From contig NZ_PENZ01000034.1 in the NCBI RefSeq assembly GCF_003144395.1, positions 1-64,000 of the forward strand: 64,000 nucleotides of DNA, read 5' to 3'. Positions 18,372 to 26,504 of the stretch are shown piece by piece. Source of the stretch: Proteus faecis (GTDB taxonomy: Bacteria > Pseudomonadota > Gammaproteobacteria > Enterobacterales > Enterobacteriaceae). Position 1 is the stretch's first letter. Each line of letters starts with the position of its first letter. The notes under the pieces were generated by a model. That model did no database searches. It had not been told where the DNA came from and saw only the letters and a list, made by a program, of their open reading frames with translations. The position numbers were made by a program, and so were the translations under genes.

Positions 18372-18805
18372 TTTACAGTCTCAATATGATAGTCGGTATT
18401 TCGCTGATAGTATTAGTATACTTTCAGTTATTTTTTTTTCATCATAGAAATGAATAAAATAAAAGTCTTATCTGTCTTTTTATTAAAGATTTATATTGTG
18501 GCTGAAATATTTCTCATTTCCATCATGTTTTTAAAATAATCACACAATATATTAATAACTTTTCAGGATTTTATGCGTGTTTAATTTAAATACCTCAGTG
18601 GATTTATGTCTCGTTTGATATATCTAATAGCAAATATATTCTTTATCTCTTATACGAGCTTATATATTTAATCTATGGTTATCAAAACCAATAAAAGTAT
18701 TATGGTAATCAACTAGTTATAAAAATGCATAATCACTGTCTTTTAAGTCTATTAAGAGTGAATATACCTTAATAAACAAATAGTTAATAATAGCGGTTTT
18801 ATATA
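18372..18805 (-). other. Upstream region of the ATPase operon, no gene
   Basis: About 430 AT-rich bases between the ATPase start and the icd fragment. AGTATACTAATACTATCAG (minus strand) near 18404-18426 is a palindrome-like element close to the ATPase start and may hold its promoter or operator. Nothing else coding was seen. Confidence 0.4.
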
Positions 18806-18970
18806 ATGCTACGCCACATGGGCTGGACAGAAGCCGCTGATTTAATCATTAAAGGTATGGAAGGCGCAATTGCCGCTAAGACTGTAACTTATGATTTCGA
18901 ACGTCAGTTAGAAGGTGCTAAACTGCTGAAATGTAGCGAGTTTGGTGACGCGATTATCAAACACATGTAA
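18806..18970 (+). pseudogene. icd: 3' fragment of icd, phage attachment-site duplicate
   Basis: Fifty-four codons encode [20 protein letters not shown], continuing through [20 protein letters not shown] to [11 protein letters not shown] and a stop. This is the C-terminus of NADP isocitrate dehydrogenase with no start region of its own. Elements such as e14 and phage 21 integrate in this part of icd, duplicating its tail. It therefore marks the right end of the prophage on its left and, with the integrase remnant on its right, the left end of a second element. The reading frame is intact and the usual icd terminator follows. Confidence 0.88.
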
Positions 18971-18994
18971 TATAATTAGTGTTGTGAATTGATT

Positions 18995-19020
18995 ACGGGA
19001 ACTTAAGGGTTCCCGTTTTT
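18995..19020 (+). terminator. icd-type intrinsic terminator
   Basis: ACGGGAAC and GTTCCCGT pair perfectly around TTAAGG and run into five T residues, 24 bases past the icd stop. A degraded counterpart follows the second icd tail at about 30716-30742. Confidence 0.85.
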
Positions 19021-19189
19021 GTTACAGGATTTTTTATGAGTGCGTGTAACGTGTTGATGCGTATTTTTGTATTAAAAGTAGCCTAATGTAGCAAAACCAA
19101 ACAAACAATGAATAAAACGTAAGTGTTAAAATCAACACGTTAAAAGAGGCGATAAGGTTTTGTTTATGGCGAAATGGAAAAGAAAGAAA

Positions 19190-19242
19190 ATAATCTGCAA
19201 ACCGCATGATAAACGTGGCGAAAATTATCATTTGCAGATTAT
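19190..19242. repeat. 12-bp inverted repeat between att site and integrase
   Basis: ATAATCTGCAAA (19190-19201) and TTTGCAGATTAT (19231-19242) are perfect inverted copies 29 bases apart. They lie between the icd fragment and the integrase end, where integrase or excisionase sites would be expected. A 26-codon frame overlapping it (19166-19246) is not convincing. Confidence 0.5.
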
Positions 19243-19273
19243 CTGATGAATTAAAATAAGGTCAGAAATAAGA

Positions 19274-20140
19274 TTAACACGCGATGGTTATCCATTCTTT
19301 TCCACGAACATCATTATAACGGTCTGTCTGTGCTCGAGTGGCATGTCCTAATAACGCTTGCGTATCGATACCCTGTTTTCGATATAAACGTTCTGATAAT
19401 GAACGTTGCTCATGAAAGGAAGCTGGCATTCCTTCACCCCAATCAATATTGGTTTTATTTCTTGCTTTGGTGAAATTCGTTGTCATCGTATTTGCGGTGA
19501 CAGGGCCTCCTCGTTGCCCTTGTGATGTAGTCCGAAAATAGTGAATTAAATAGTGGCTTACCACGCGATCACGACAGCGGTCAACGATTTCTTTAAGTGA
19601 AACATTGATGGCTTGATTGCGTAAAGAAAGGGGAATGGCCACTTTAGCCCCCGTTTTTCCTTGAACAACATGTAAATGGTCATCCCAAATATCTTGAAAA
19701 CGCATTCGTGAGATATCGCTAATGCGCTGACCTGTTACGAGAGCAAGGAGCATCGCATTACCCATATAACGATGTTGCTTGTCCGCTAAATCATAAATCT
19801 GATGCCACTCATCTAAAGTCAATCTTTGACGTTTTATCCGAGTTTTTGGCCTTTTGGTTGCCAATGCGGGGTTATAACCTGGTGGAACTTCACCCGCATG
19901 TTGTGCTTCTTTAAAAATATCACTAAAAACGGATCTAACGACCTGTGCCATTCTGTGCTGACCATTAGATTTATATTCATCCAGAATTTCAGCAATATCT
20001 CTGGCATCAACAGCGGGTAATGGTTTCATGGATAAGGCTTGCCTCATTAAATCTACCGGCTTCCTTTTTTGTTTATATGTATTCGGTTTTATATCACCTT
20101 CCTTTAAACGCTCTTCTTGAATAATCCAGTATTTATCCAA
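19274..20140 (-). pseudogene. N-terminally truncated tyrosine integrase (e14/phage 21 type)
   Basis: The 288-residue frame has all tyrosine recombinase residues: Arg139 (TGQRISD), Lys162 (GKTGAK), His243 and Arg246 (FHEQRSLSERLY), His266 (LLGHAT) and Tyr275 (TDRYND). Upstream only NPAKSEAPWLDKYW continues in frame before a stop, so the ~80-residue arm-binding domain of such integrases is gone. The remaining start would be a TTG. It points towards the icd fragment, the arrangement seen for int next to icd in phage 21/e14. Probably inactive, although the catalytic domain could persist as a fragment. Confidence 0.82.
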
Positions 20141-20376
20141 CCAAGGAGCTTCGCTTTTTGCGGGGTTTTATTTTTTAATATATATTTTTAATTATTAATT
20201 AAAAAATTTGTTGGAAGTTTTTTGTTTTCATTGATTGTTTGTTTATATTTAAGATGAAATTTATTGTTATCCTATAAGAATAAATCTGCAGTATTTAACT
20301 AATAATTAAAATAATAAACAGGTATTCTTATCTCTACTATACTCATAATATTCAATTTATAGAGCGAGTATATATA

Positions 20377-20898
20377 ATGATTGATTTGTTTAAATTAACG
20401 AAAAAAAGTTCTAGGCATATTGGTATAGCAATATACGTTGGTATTATAGCAGGTATCTTTTCAGCTTTAGTAAAATCTGGTTTTGAAGACCTAATTCCAC
20501 CGAGAACACTTGAAACGACACCACCTCCGGTCGTCTTATTAGAAAAGCTAGGATTAAATATAGATACTATGACGTATCATTGGATGGGGTATAGTATTAA
20601 TTGGGGCGGTAATGGTGTTCATATATTATTCTCAATAGTTATCGCTGTGATATATTGTGTTATTGCTGAATACTTACCAAAGGTTAAATTATTACACGGT
20701 ATTTGTTTTGGTATTGGTGTTTCTGTTTTTGCTCATGGTTTAGTTGTACCATTATTAGGGTTATCTAGCTGGCTTTGGACAGCAGGTTATCAAGCATTAG
20801 TTTCTGAGTTTGTCGGAACCGCTTTTTGGATCTGGTCAATTGAAGCGATTAGACAAAATTTGCGTTATTGTTTAACTAAAGAAAAAGATGCTGAATAG
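20377..20898 (+). CDS. YagU-like inner membrane protein (DUF1440)
   Basis: A 173-residue protein with about four membrane segments (IAIYVGIIAGIFSALVKSGF; HILFSIVIAVIYCVIAEYLP; LLHGICFGIGVSVFAHGLVV; the last near YQALVSEFVGTAFWIWSIEA). The phrases GFEDLIPPR, VIAEYLPKVKLLHG and FWIWSIEAIR-x-x-LR match E. coli YagU, linked to acid resistance. It is shorter than YagU in the first loop. It stands alone between the broken integrase and a terminator at 20938, so it is probably cargo rather than a phage gene. Confidence 0.82.
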   Translation: MIDLFKLTKKSSRHIGIAIYVGIIAGIFSALVKSGFEDLIPPRTLETTPPPVVLLEKLGLNIDTMTYHWMGYSINWGGNGVHILFSIVIAVIYCVIAEYLPKVKLLHGICFGIGVSVFAHGLVVPLLGLSSWLWTAGYQALVSEFVGTAFWIWSIEAIRQNLRYCLTKEKDAE

Positions 20899-20937
20899 AT
20901 AAGGAAGTTCAACCTTAATCTGTTATAAATTTCTTAA

Positions 20938-20960
20938 AGATCGCCTAGGCGGTCTTTTTT
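20938..20960 (+). terminator. Intrinsic terminator after the yagU-like gene
   Basis: GATCGCC/GGCGGTC forms a compact hairpin with one G-T pair and is followed by six T residues. Confidence 0.75.
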
Positions 20961-21143
20961 ATTATCTGCAACCTGTAAAGATTGCTTACGGGGTCACATG
21001 CTTGGTTATTCCGAATAAATCACAATCAATGCTAGTAGTTTAATGTTCATTTGAATTACTTATGTACATGACACAAATATGATAAAGATATTTGTAAAAA
21101 ACTGGTTGTATATCCAGATGTTAGATATATCTATGGAGTATGT

Positions 21144-21596
21144 ATGAATAGCCGAGTATCACTATCGAAAAAAAATGCTAAGGCATATAGTCAATTAATT
21201 ACCATGAGTAATAATATTGATGAGCAAGCAATATTGGCTGGACTAGAAGAAGGCTTTATTCATCTGTTAAAGTTAAGGCTTTCACAAATAAATGGTTGTG
21301 CTTTCTGTGTAAGGCTTCATACACAGGATGCACAAAAATGTGGTGTAAGTATTGATAAAATAGCATTGGTTGCTACATGGAAGGAAACTGAGTATTTTTC
21401 AGAAAAAGAGAAATCTGCTTTGTCTTTAGCCGAGTCTGTGAACCTTATTCATAACGAGTATGTGCCTGATGATATCTATCAAGAATCTGCTAAATATTGG
21501 GATGAGGCACAATTAGCTTCAATTGAATGGATTTCAATAATTATAGGTGCGTTTAATAGAGTGGCGATTACTAGTCGTTATAGCGTTAAACCATAA
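21144..21596 (+). CDS. Carboxymuconolactone decarboxylase / AhpD-family protein
   Basis: A 150-residue protein. LLKLRLSQINGCAFCVRLHT is the signature of the AhpD-like fold, with the redox pair Cys-Ala-Phe-Cys and a downstream His (RLH). The later helix with ALSLAESVNLI also fits. Members are peroxidase partners or decarboxylases; many enterobacterial copies probably have an alkylhydroperoxidase-type redox role, but the substrate cannot be told here. It is a single gene with a hairpin terminator at 21624. Confidence 0.85.
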   Translation: MNSRVSLSKKNAKAYSQLITMSNNIDEQAILAGLEEGFIHLLKLRLSQINGCAFCVRLHTQDAQKCGVSIDKIALVATWKETEYFSEKEKSALSLAESVNLIHNEYVPDDIYQESAKYWDEAQLASIEWISIIIGAFNRVAITSRYSVKP

Positions 21597-21623
21597 TCAA
21601 TAAAATTACTTTCTAGATCTAAA

Positions 21624-21643
21624 GGCCACTTCTGTGGTCTTTT
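21624..21643 (+). terminator. Hairpin terminator after the AhpD-like gene
   Basis: GGCCAC-TTCT-GTGGTC with one wobble pair, then CTTTTC. The T tract is short, so it is of moderate strength. Confidence 0.5.
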
Positions 21644-21650
21644 CTGTATA

Positions 21651-21712
21651 TGCCGACTAACAGAATTAATCACAACACCTGACTTTCACAAGATCTGTGA
21701 GTCGGTACCTTT
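21651..21712. repeat. Dispersed intergenic repeat, copy 1
   Basis: About 60 bases starting TGCCGACTAACAGAAT and ending TGAGTCGGTACCTT; the ends GCCGAC(T) and (A)GTCGG are complementary. Related copies occur at 24046-24109 (CGCCGACCACAGAATCAAC to TGAGTCGGAACCTT) and, weaker, at 40645-40735. The rest of 21597-21975 holds only the long AT-rich leader of the cold-shock gene. Confidence 0.45.
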
Positions 21713-21975
21713 TAATAGGGTTTTATTTTCGATAGTATACAAGTGGTTTCATCGTTAAAAAATAAAGTTTGCTATCTGCATTTTTCTATGGCTTAATAGC
21801 GTCACTGGTTTGGAAGTACAGACCTATTTATGTTAGTAAGTTTAAAGTTGTTCCCGTTTAGCGTTATCCTCGATACCTCTTCATTGTGAATTCCTTCTAA
21901 TTAATACCCATAAGTAAAAATACAAAACAAACCGCATATGCCTTATGGCAAATTAAATAAATTAAAGGAAATTCT

Positions 21976-22188
21976 ATGTCTAATACAATGACTGGCACAG
22001 TAAAATGGTTCGATGAAGGTAAAGGTTTTGGTTTTATTACTCCAGCTGATGGTAGCAAAGATGTCTTCGTACATTTCTCTGCAATCCAAAGTGATAGCTT
22101 CAAAACATTAGCGGAAGGCCAACAAGTTTCATTCACCATGGAAAATGGTATGAAAGGCCCAGCAGCAGGCAACGTGGTGGCTCTCTAA
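21976..22188 (+). CDS. CspA-family cold-shock protein
   Basis: A 70-residue single cold-shock domain: [20 protein letters not shown] carries RNP1 (KGFGFI) and [10 protein letters not shown] carries RNP2. It is an OB-fold single-strand nucleic-acid chaperone that melts RNA structure at low temperature. AAAGGAA precedes the ATG, and the upstream ~120 bases are long and gene-free, as for cspA-type leaders. A YmcF-like microprotein follows eight bases after the stop, the arrangement known for E. coli cspG/ymcF and cspB/ynfQ. The paralogue cannot be named. Confidence 0.93.
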   Translation: MSNTMTGTVKWFDEGKGFGFITPADGSKDVFVHFSAIQSDSFKTLAEGQQVSFTMENGMKGPAAGNVVAL

Positions 22189-22195
22189 AGGCGCT

Positions 22196-22336
22196 ATTAC
22201 TATTCGCCTCTATTTTAAATGCCCTTGTTGTAGTGGTTCACAATATAGAACATCACAATTTGATGTCACAGTGAACAATCCACACGGCGCAAAATGTATC
22301 TTTTGCAAAAGTGTGATGACAGCTCAAATGAGTTAA
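22196..22336 (+). CDS. YmcF/YnfQ-like cold-shock microprotein with ATT start
   Basis: Forty-six residues if started at ATT: (M)TIRLYFKCPCCSGSQYRT through SQFDVTVNNPHGAKCIFCKS to VMTAQMS. This aligns with E. coli YmcF, whose start codon has been shown to be ATT; the ATT-ACT opening and the L-x-F-K/R-CPCC phrase match position for position. No ATG, GTG or TTG exists in frame after the preceding stop, and AAAGG lies just upstream. The CPCC and CIFC pairs suggest a zinc ribbon. It is probably transcribed with the csp gene. A 5'-truncated copy lies at 32771. Confidence 0.85.
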   Translation: MTIRLYFKCPCCSGSQYRTSQFDVTVNNPHGAKCIFCKSVMTAQMS

Positions 22337-22357
22337 GCATTAAATAGTTGAATATAC

Positions 22358-22383
22358 AAAACCTCGCTTCGGCGGGGTTTTTT
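22358..22383 (+). terminator. Terminator of the csp-ymcF unit
   Basis: AAACCTCGC-TTCG-GCGGGGTTT followed by further T residues is a strong tetraloop hairpin. An identical copy is at about 32915-32940 after the duplicated fragment. Confidence 0.88.
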
Positions 22384-22519
22384 GCTATCTACAATCTCAT
22401 ATTGGCTAAAGATAAAAAATTTAGGTTTTAAGGCTTGAAAAATACTTGCTCGTTCATATTTATATTTTGGGTAAATAAGATACCACCCATAATTCACTAA
22501 ATACTGAAGGAGGAGTTAT

Positions 22520-22978
22520 ATGCCTAACATTAAACCTTTTTCATTATTCCCAACATTATCTGACAACTTACTTTCAAATCGTTTTGATCAGATAGATCGC
22601 CTGTTTAGTCAGTTAACAGGCAGTAAGCCAATTGCATCACCTGTACAGACTTATAACCTGAAACAGATTGATGATAACCACTATGAACTGACAGTGAGTG
22701 TGCCTGGATATCAAGAAAATGACTTATCGGTTTCATTAAAAGGAAGTCGTTTATTGATTGAAGGGAAAAAAGAAGAAAAATCAGAAGAAGACAATGATAA
22801 ATGGATCCACCGAGGCATATCTCAAGGACAATTTACGTTGCAATTTGACCTCGGTAAAAATGTTAAAATAGAAAAAGCTGATTTATCAAGTGGACTTCTG
22901 ACTATTGCTATTGAATATGAATTACCTGAAGAAGAAAAACGGCAAACAATAGCGATAGAAAATAAAGATAAAAAATAA
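22520..22978 (+). CDS. Hsp20/alpha-crystallin small heat-shock protein, copy 1
   Basis: A 152-residue protein. A short N-terminal arm (FDQIDRLFSQLTGSKP) leads into the alpha-crystallin domain (about 42-140): NHYELTVSVPGYQENDLSVS, GSRLLIEGKKEE and FTLQFDLGKNVKIEKADLSS. It is an ATP-independent holdase that binds unfolding proteins. GGAGGAG precedes the start. A copy differing at only two or three residues is at 33076-33534, part of an ~830-base duplication. It is related to, but not clearly orthologous with, IbpA/IbpB. Confidence 0.92.
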   Translation: MPNIKPFSLFPTLSDNLLSNRFDQIDRLFSQLTGSKPIASPVQTYNLKQIDDNHYELTVSVPGYQENDLSVSLKGSRLLIEGKKEEKSEEDNDKWIHRGISQGQFTLQFDLGKNVKIEKADLSSGLLTIAIEYELPEEEKRQTIAIENKDKK

Positions 22979-23001
22979 TTGGGTTAGATAACGTGAATAA
23001 G

Positions 23002-23039
23002 ATTAAGGCTACGCATAATGTGTAGCCTTAATTGTTTTT
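23002..23039 (+). terminator. Terminator of hsp20 copy 1
   Basis: ATTAAGGCTAC and GTAGCCTTAAT are a perfect 11-pair stem with a nine-base loop, followed by TGTTTTTG. Confidence 0.88.
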
Positions 23040-23257
23040 GTCGGGGAATAATTGTATTTGGCCAGACTTGATTTAATGGGGTTAGTAGGTAAAACACAAT
23101 TAGTTTTGAGCGAAGGCGGACACGTCAAGTATTAATACGAGTAGTAATATTCTTCGACTCTTGTCATATCGCTTGTCATAATAGCTTCACGAAATCCAAC
23201 AATTTAGGGTTCGAAATATTTCAATGTTATTAGATTTCATTATTTAAAGGACAAGTT

Positions 23258-23794
23258 ATGCTAATCATTTTCAGTGGTTTGCCTGGAAGCGGGAAAAGTA
23301 CTATCGCTCAGGCTTTGGCAAAGCGGTTAAACGCTTTTTACTTGCGAATCGACACGATTGAGCAAGCCATACGCAAAGCCGATGAAGATGATCGCGAAAT
23401 GGGGCCTGCTGGTTATTTTGTCGCTTACTCACTCGCCAGAGAGAATCTGCAATTAGGGGCAACAGTAATTGCTGACTCAGTGAATCCATTGGCGTTAACC
23501 CGTGATGCCTATCGAGATATAGCTTTATTCGCAAAAACTGGTTTTTTAGAAATTGAGATTGTGTGTTCCGATATAATTGAGCATCGTAAACGAGTTGAAA
23601 CCAGAGTATCTGAAGTTGAGGGATTAACCTTGCCTGACTGGAAAGATGTCACAAACTTGACTTATGAACCATGGAACAGAGAACACCTTATTTTAGACTC
23701 ATACAGTTTATCCAGTGATGAATGTGTCTCGCGGATCATTGACGTTCTTTCCCAATATTCGACACTTGAAAAAACTTCAAATGGAGGAAGTTAG
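23258..23794 (+). CDS. P-loop kinase-like ATPase
   Basis: A 178-residue protein opening MLIIFSGLPGSGKSTIAQAL with a Walker A motif (residues 7-15). RIDTIEQAIR, then GATVIADSVNPLALTRD with the Walker B-like Asp, resemble the chloramphenicol phosphotransferase / gluconate kinase-like group. The substrate is unknown. Codon use is somewhat GC-richer than the surroundings, suggesting separate acquisition. It is a lone gene followed by a palindromic hairpin at 23871. Confidence 0.8.
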   Translation: MLIIFSGLPGSGKSTIAQALAKRLNAFYLRIDTIEQAIRKADEDDREMGPAGYFVAYSLARENLQLGATVIADSVNPLALTRDAYRDIALFAKTGFLEIEIVCSDIIEHRKRVETRVSEVEGLTLPDWKDVTNLTYEPWNREHLILDSYSLSSDECVSRIIDVLSQYSTLEKTSNGGS

Positions 23795-23870
23795 TAAAGT
23801 CCGCTTCTGGCACTGAGCGGAATATCTAAATTGTAGGTATGAAAGAATTACCTAACACAAAATAAAAAAA

Positions 23871-23898
23871 TGCCGATACGCTAGGAGTCATATCGGCA
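23871..23898. terminator. Bidirectional hairpin after the P-loop kinase gene
   Basis: TGCCGATA and TATCGGCA pair perfectly around a 12-base loop, with A-rich flanks on the left and a short AT tail on the right. The following ~235 bases up to the next gene hold only repeat copy 2 (24046-24109). Confidence 0.5.
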
Positions 23899-24045
23899 TA
23901 TAAAATAAACACAAGAAGCAATGTAAGTCATGTCGTATTAATTCGTATCAGCTCTGTCAAATTTGATACATGTGTAATGATAATTATTCTTATTTATATG
24001 TTCAACCCTAAATTAAATAAGGTTACTTTGTAGACTTTCCATCTG

Positions 24046-24109
24046 CGCCGACCACAGAATCAACACCCAATTATACCATTCATACAAGAGCTATGAGTCG
24101 GAACCTTAT
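24046..24109. repeat. Dispersed intergenic repeat, copy 2
   Basis: CGCCGACCACAGAATCAAC to TGAGTCGGAACCTTA, matching 21651-21712 in both ends and in the central ACAAGAnCTrTGAGTCGG segment. Confidence 0.45.
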
Positions 24110-24135
24110 TAACTAAAATAAATCGGTAAATATTT

Positions 24136-24444
24136 ATGTCAAAAGAGATAAGTGAATTACAGTTTAGTCTTCACTATGCTTCAGAAACAGACAGTGAAAA
24201 GAACACCTCTATCATTTTAACGGCCAATATCCATACGGCTGATGGTGAAACCCAACAACTGACGCAATTAATTTGCATGACATCTCCCGCAGGTAAAAAG
24301 CAATATCGAATCGGCTTGCAAAAAATTAGTGATGCTGGTGCTCCATTGCTGGTGGCGATGGAATCCTATTGGCGTAAAAACACACAGGAGAGTTGTGTTT
24401 ATTTGTCAGAGAAAACGAAGCAATTTATTCAAGGGTACTTATAA
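24136..24444 (+). CDS. Hypothetical protein
   Basis: A 102-residue soluble protein starting MSKEISELQFSLHYASETD. It has no signal peptide or membrane segment and alternates beta-like strands (IILTANIHTADGE, QQLTQLICMTSP) with a C-terminal helix. It was not recognised. The ribosome site is weak, and it stands alone between a dispersed repeat and a region of gene remnants, so its expression is uncertain. Confidence 0.55.
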   Translation: MSKEISELQFSLHYASETDSEKNTSIILTANIHTADGETQQLTQLICMTSPAGKKQYRIGLQKISDAGAPLLVAMESYWRKNTQESCVYLSEKTKQFIQGYL

Positions 24445-24640
24445 CAAACGAATACATGGATATGTATGGTCTTGTAATTGTTTCTAATGCGTCACTTAAA
24501 GAGTAGTTGCTTGAAGGTTTATTGAAGACACTTAAAAGTATCAATACCTACCTAATTTTTATCGTTTCACTTTTCACTCGCTCTCACTAATCATCAACGG
24601 ACACTCCTCTGGGAGACTATGCATATGGATAAATTAACCA

Positions 24641-24820
24641 ATGTTAGAACGGTATCGTAATTTAGGCATTAAAGATGGTTAGGTTCCGAATAATATTGAA
24701 GAGGTTTGTAATAATACTCATACAGCGATGCTAGAAGATTATAATATCAACGAAGGGACACAGCCTTTATATACACCAGAGGCTATCGAAGCATATGATA
24801 AATCTCAGGAGATAAGATAA
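24641..24820 (+). pseudogene. Remnant of an unidentified gene, possibly a toxin C-terminus
   Basis: One frame reads MLERYRNLGIKDG, a TAG stop, then VPNNIEEVCNNTHTAMLEDY and continues to YTPEAIEAYDKSQEIR with a stop. The stop overlaps the ATG of the next fragment (TAATG), the close coupling often seen between a polymorphic toxin tail and its immunity gene. No family could be named; only the coding character and coupling are visible. Confidence 0.4.
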
Positions 24821-24960
24821 TGATTGATGTTGAAAGTATTTATAAAAACGAAAGCGTAGAGGATGTGCTTCTATATTTTTCCTCAAAAACGACGTACCCA
24901 AGCATTACTTGATTTTATTCTGAAGGACAAAAAGATCTCGTAAGTTATTTATCTTGTTAT
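24820..24960 (+). pseudogene. Remnant of a small gene, possible immunity protein
   Basis: MIDVESIYKNESVEDVLLYF is followed by SSKTTYPSIT and a TGA. The next bases, in the same frame, read FYSEGQKDLVSYLSCYLL and a stop, so the gene carries a premature stop. It is coupled to the preceding remnant by TAATG. The rest of 24445-25484 shows nothing else coding apart from the tRNA-like stretch at 25065. Confidence 0.38.
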
Positions 24961-25064
24961 CTGCTCTAGATTATTATCCGACTCAAATATACTGAATGTA
25001 ATTATCATTGTTTTATTGCTCTTAGTTGCATTCGTGATAGTTCATTGGTTCAGATAAATTCATT

Positions 25065-25140
25065 CCGCTATTAGCTTAACTGGGAGAGTATTGGGTTTTA
25101 TTTAAATTAAAAATTGAGGTTCGATGCCTTGATTGCGACC
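25065..25140 (+). pseudogene. Degenerate tRNA-like sequence
   Basis: TAGCTTAACTGGGAGAGTA fits the tRNA D arm consensus and GAGGTTCGATGCCTT the T arm. Acceptor halves CCGCTAT and ATTGCGA pair at five of seven positions and CC follows. The anticodon stem does not pair and the variable loop is long, so this is at best a decayed tRNA gene or an attachment-site relic. Confidence 0.35.
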
Positions 25141-25484
25141 TAATTAAATGTAAAGCCTCTCATCTATTTTTTATTTTGAATTTATTGCATTAATTATTAA
25201 ATATTTTCAGTATAATTATCATTTTCCATTGTAATATTTTATTTACATCGCAATAACTGCGATAATTAGGTTAATTGTTGTTGAATATAAAAATACTCAG
25301 TTACTTATTGTTTACTCAGGAACGATACTGCTACTAGTTATTGAATTATATATTTCTAGTGCTGAAAGATTGAAACCTAATTAAAATTATAAAAGTAGTA
25401 AAAAAAGCATAATCTTACTAATATGAATACAGTTATGATCTACTATAATCAGATTATATGAATGTTTCATATGAGGTAGTAAGA

Positions 25485-26480
25485 ATGTTTAACTCTGTTA
25501 CAGATATTCACAAAAATAATTTTGTTGGTAAAAAAATTTTTGTAGGGATTAGCACTTGTTTATTAGGGAATAATGTTAGGTTTGATGGTGGTCATAAGCG
25601 CTTTCTTCTTGCCGTAGATGAACTATCTGATTATTTTGAATATCAATCGGCTTGTCCTGAGATGGCTATTGGTTTACCTACACCAAGGCCCGCACTAAGA
25701 TTAGTTAAATCAAATTCAGGAGAAATTGCATTAAAATTTAGTAACGGGAGTGAAGGTGATTTAACTGAAAAGATGAATCGGTATTCTGTTGAGTATTTAG
25801 AGAAATTTAATCAGTTTAGTGGGTATATTGTTTGTGCAAAATCACCAAGTTGTGGATTAGAGCGTGTTCGTGTATATGATCCTATTGGTAATGGTAATCG
25901 GAAAGCAGGGACGGGTATTTTTACAGAAAATCTGAAAAAAATGATGCCTTGGTTACCAATAGAGGAAGATGGGCGATTGAATGATCCTCATATAAGAGAA
26001 AATTTTGTTATACGTGTATTTGCACTGGATGAGTTGAATGAATTGAGAATGGACGCATTTACTCGTCAGTCTTTAATCGATTTTCATACAAGATATAAAC
26101 TGCTCTTATTGGCTCATTCTCAACCTCTTTATAGAGAGTTAGGTCGCTTTGTTGCTAATAATAAAGAATGGCATTCATTGGAAGCTTTTTTTGATGAATA
26201 TCGAAATAGATTTATGACATTATTACAGCACCAAGCAACACGACGTAATCATACCAATGTTCTTATGCATATACAGGGGTATTTTAAGCGCTATTTAACA
26301 CCAAATCAGCGACAAGCATTAAGTCAATTGATTTTAGAATATCGTCAAGGAATACAGCCTTTATTAGCACCTTTAACATTAATTAATCATTATCTATCAG
26401 AGTATCCTGATAATTATTTGAGTAAACAGAGATATTTTCATCCTTATCCTCAATCCTTAAGATTACGTTATGGATTATAA
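25485..26480 (+). CDS. YbgA-like protein (DUF523 plus DUF1722)
   Basis: A 331-residue protein. Residues ~15-165 are DUF523: GISTCLLGNNVRFDGGHKR, SACPEMAIGLPTPRPALRL, CAKSPSCGLERVRVYD and KAGTGIF, with conserved cysteines. Residues ~195-325 are DUF1722, as in E. coli YbgA (FHTRYKLLLLAHSQPLYREL, HTNVLMHIQGYFKRYL). The molecular role is unsettled; relatives often adjoin photolyase. The ATG at 25485 with GAGG eight bases upstream is preferred to the one at 25458. The lipocalin gene follows 24 bases downstream. Confidence 0.88.
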   Translation: MFNSVTDIHKNNFVGKKIFVGISTCLLGNNVRFDGGHKRFLLAVDELSDYFEYQSACPEMAIGLPTPRPALRLVKSNSGEIALKFSNGSEGDLTEKMNRYSVEYLEKFNQFSGYIVCAKSPSCGLERVRVYDPIGNGNRKAGTGIFTENLKKMMPWLPIEEDGRLNDPHIRENFVIRVFALDELNELRMDAFTRQSLIDFHTRYKLLLLAHSQPLYRELGRFVANNKEWHSLEAFFDEYRNRFMTLLQHQATRRNHTNVLMHIQGYFKRYLTPNQRQALSQLILEYRQGIQPLLAPLTLINHYLSEYPDNYLSKQRYFHPYPQSLRLRYGL

Positions 26481-26504
26481 TAAACTTATTGATAGGAGGA
26501 AAAT

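Larger units (their letters stand above)
22214..23044. repeat. ~830-bp duplicated block (ymcF 3' part, hsp20, terminators), copy 1
   Basis: Starting at TTTAAATGCCCTTGTT, this block is nearly identical to 32771-33600: most of the ymcF-like gene, its terminator, the Hsp20 gene and its terminator. Identity stops just after TTTTTGTC at the right end. Confidence 0.9.

Noticed and set aside
19166-19246. A 26-codon frame beginning MAKWKRKKIICKPH
   Set aside because: It overlaps a perfect inverted repeat next to the attachment site, has a poor ribosome site and resembles no excisionase; composition alone explains it.
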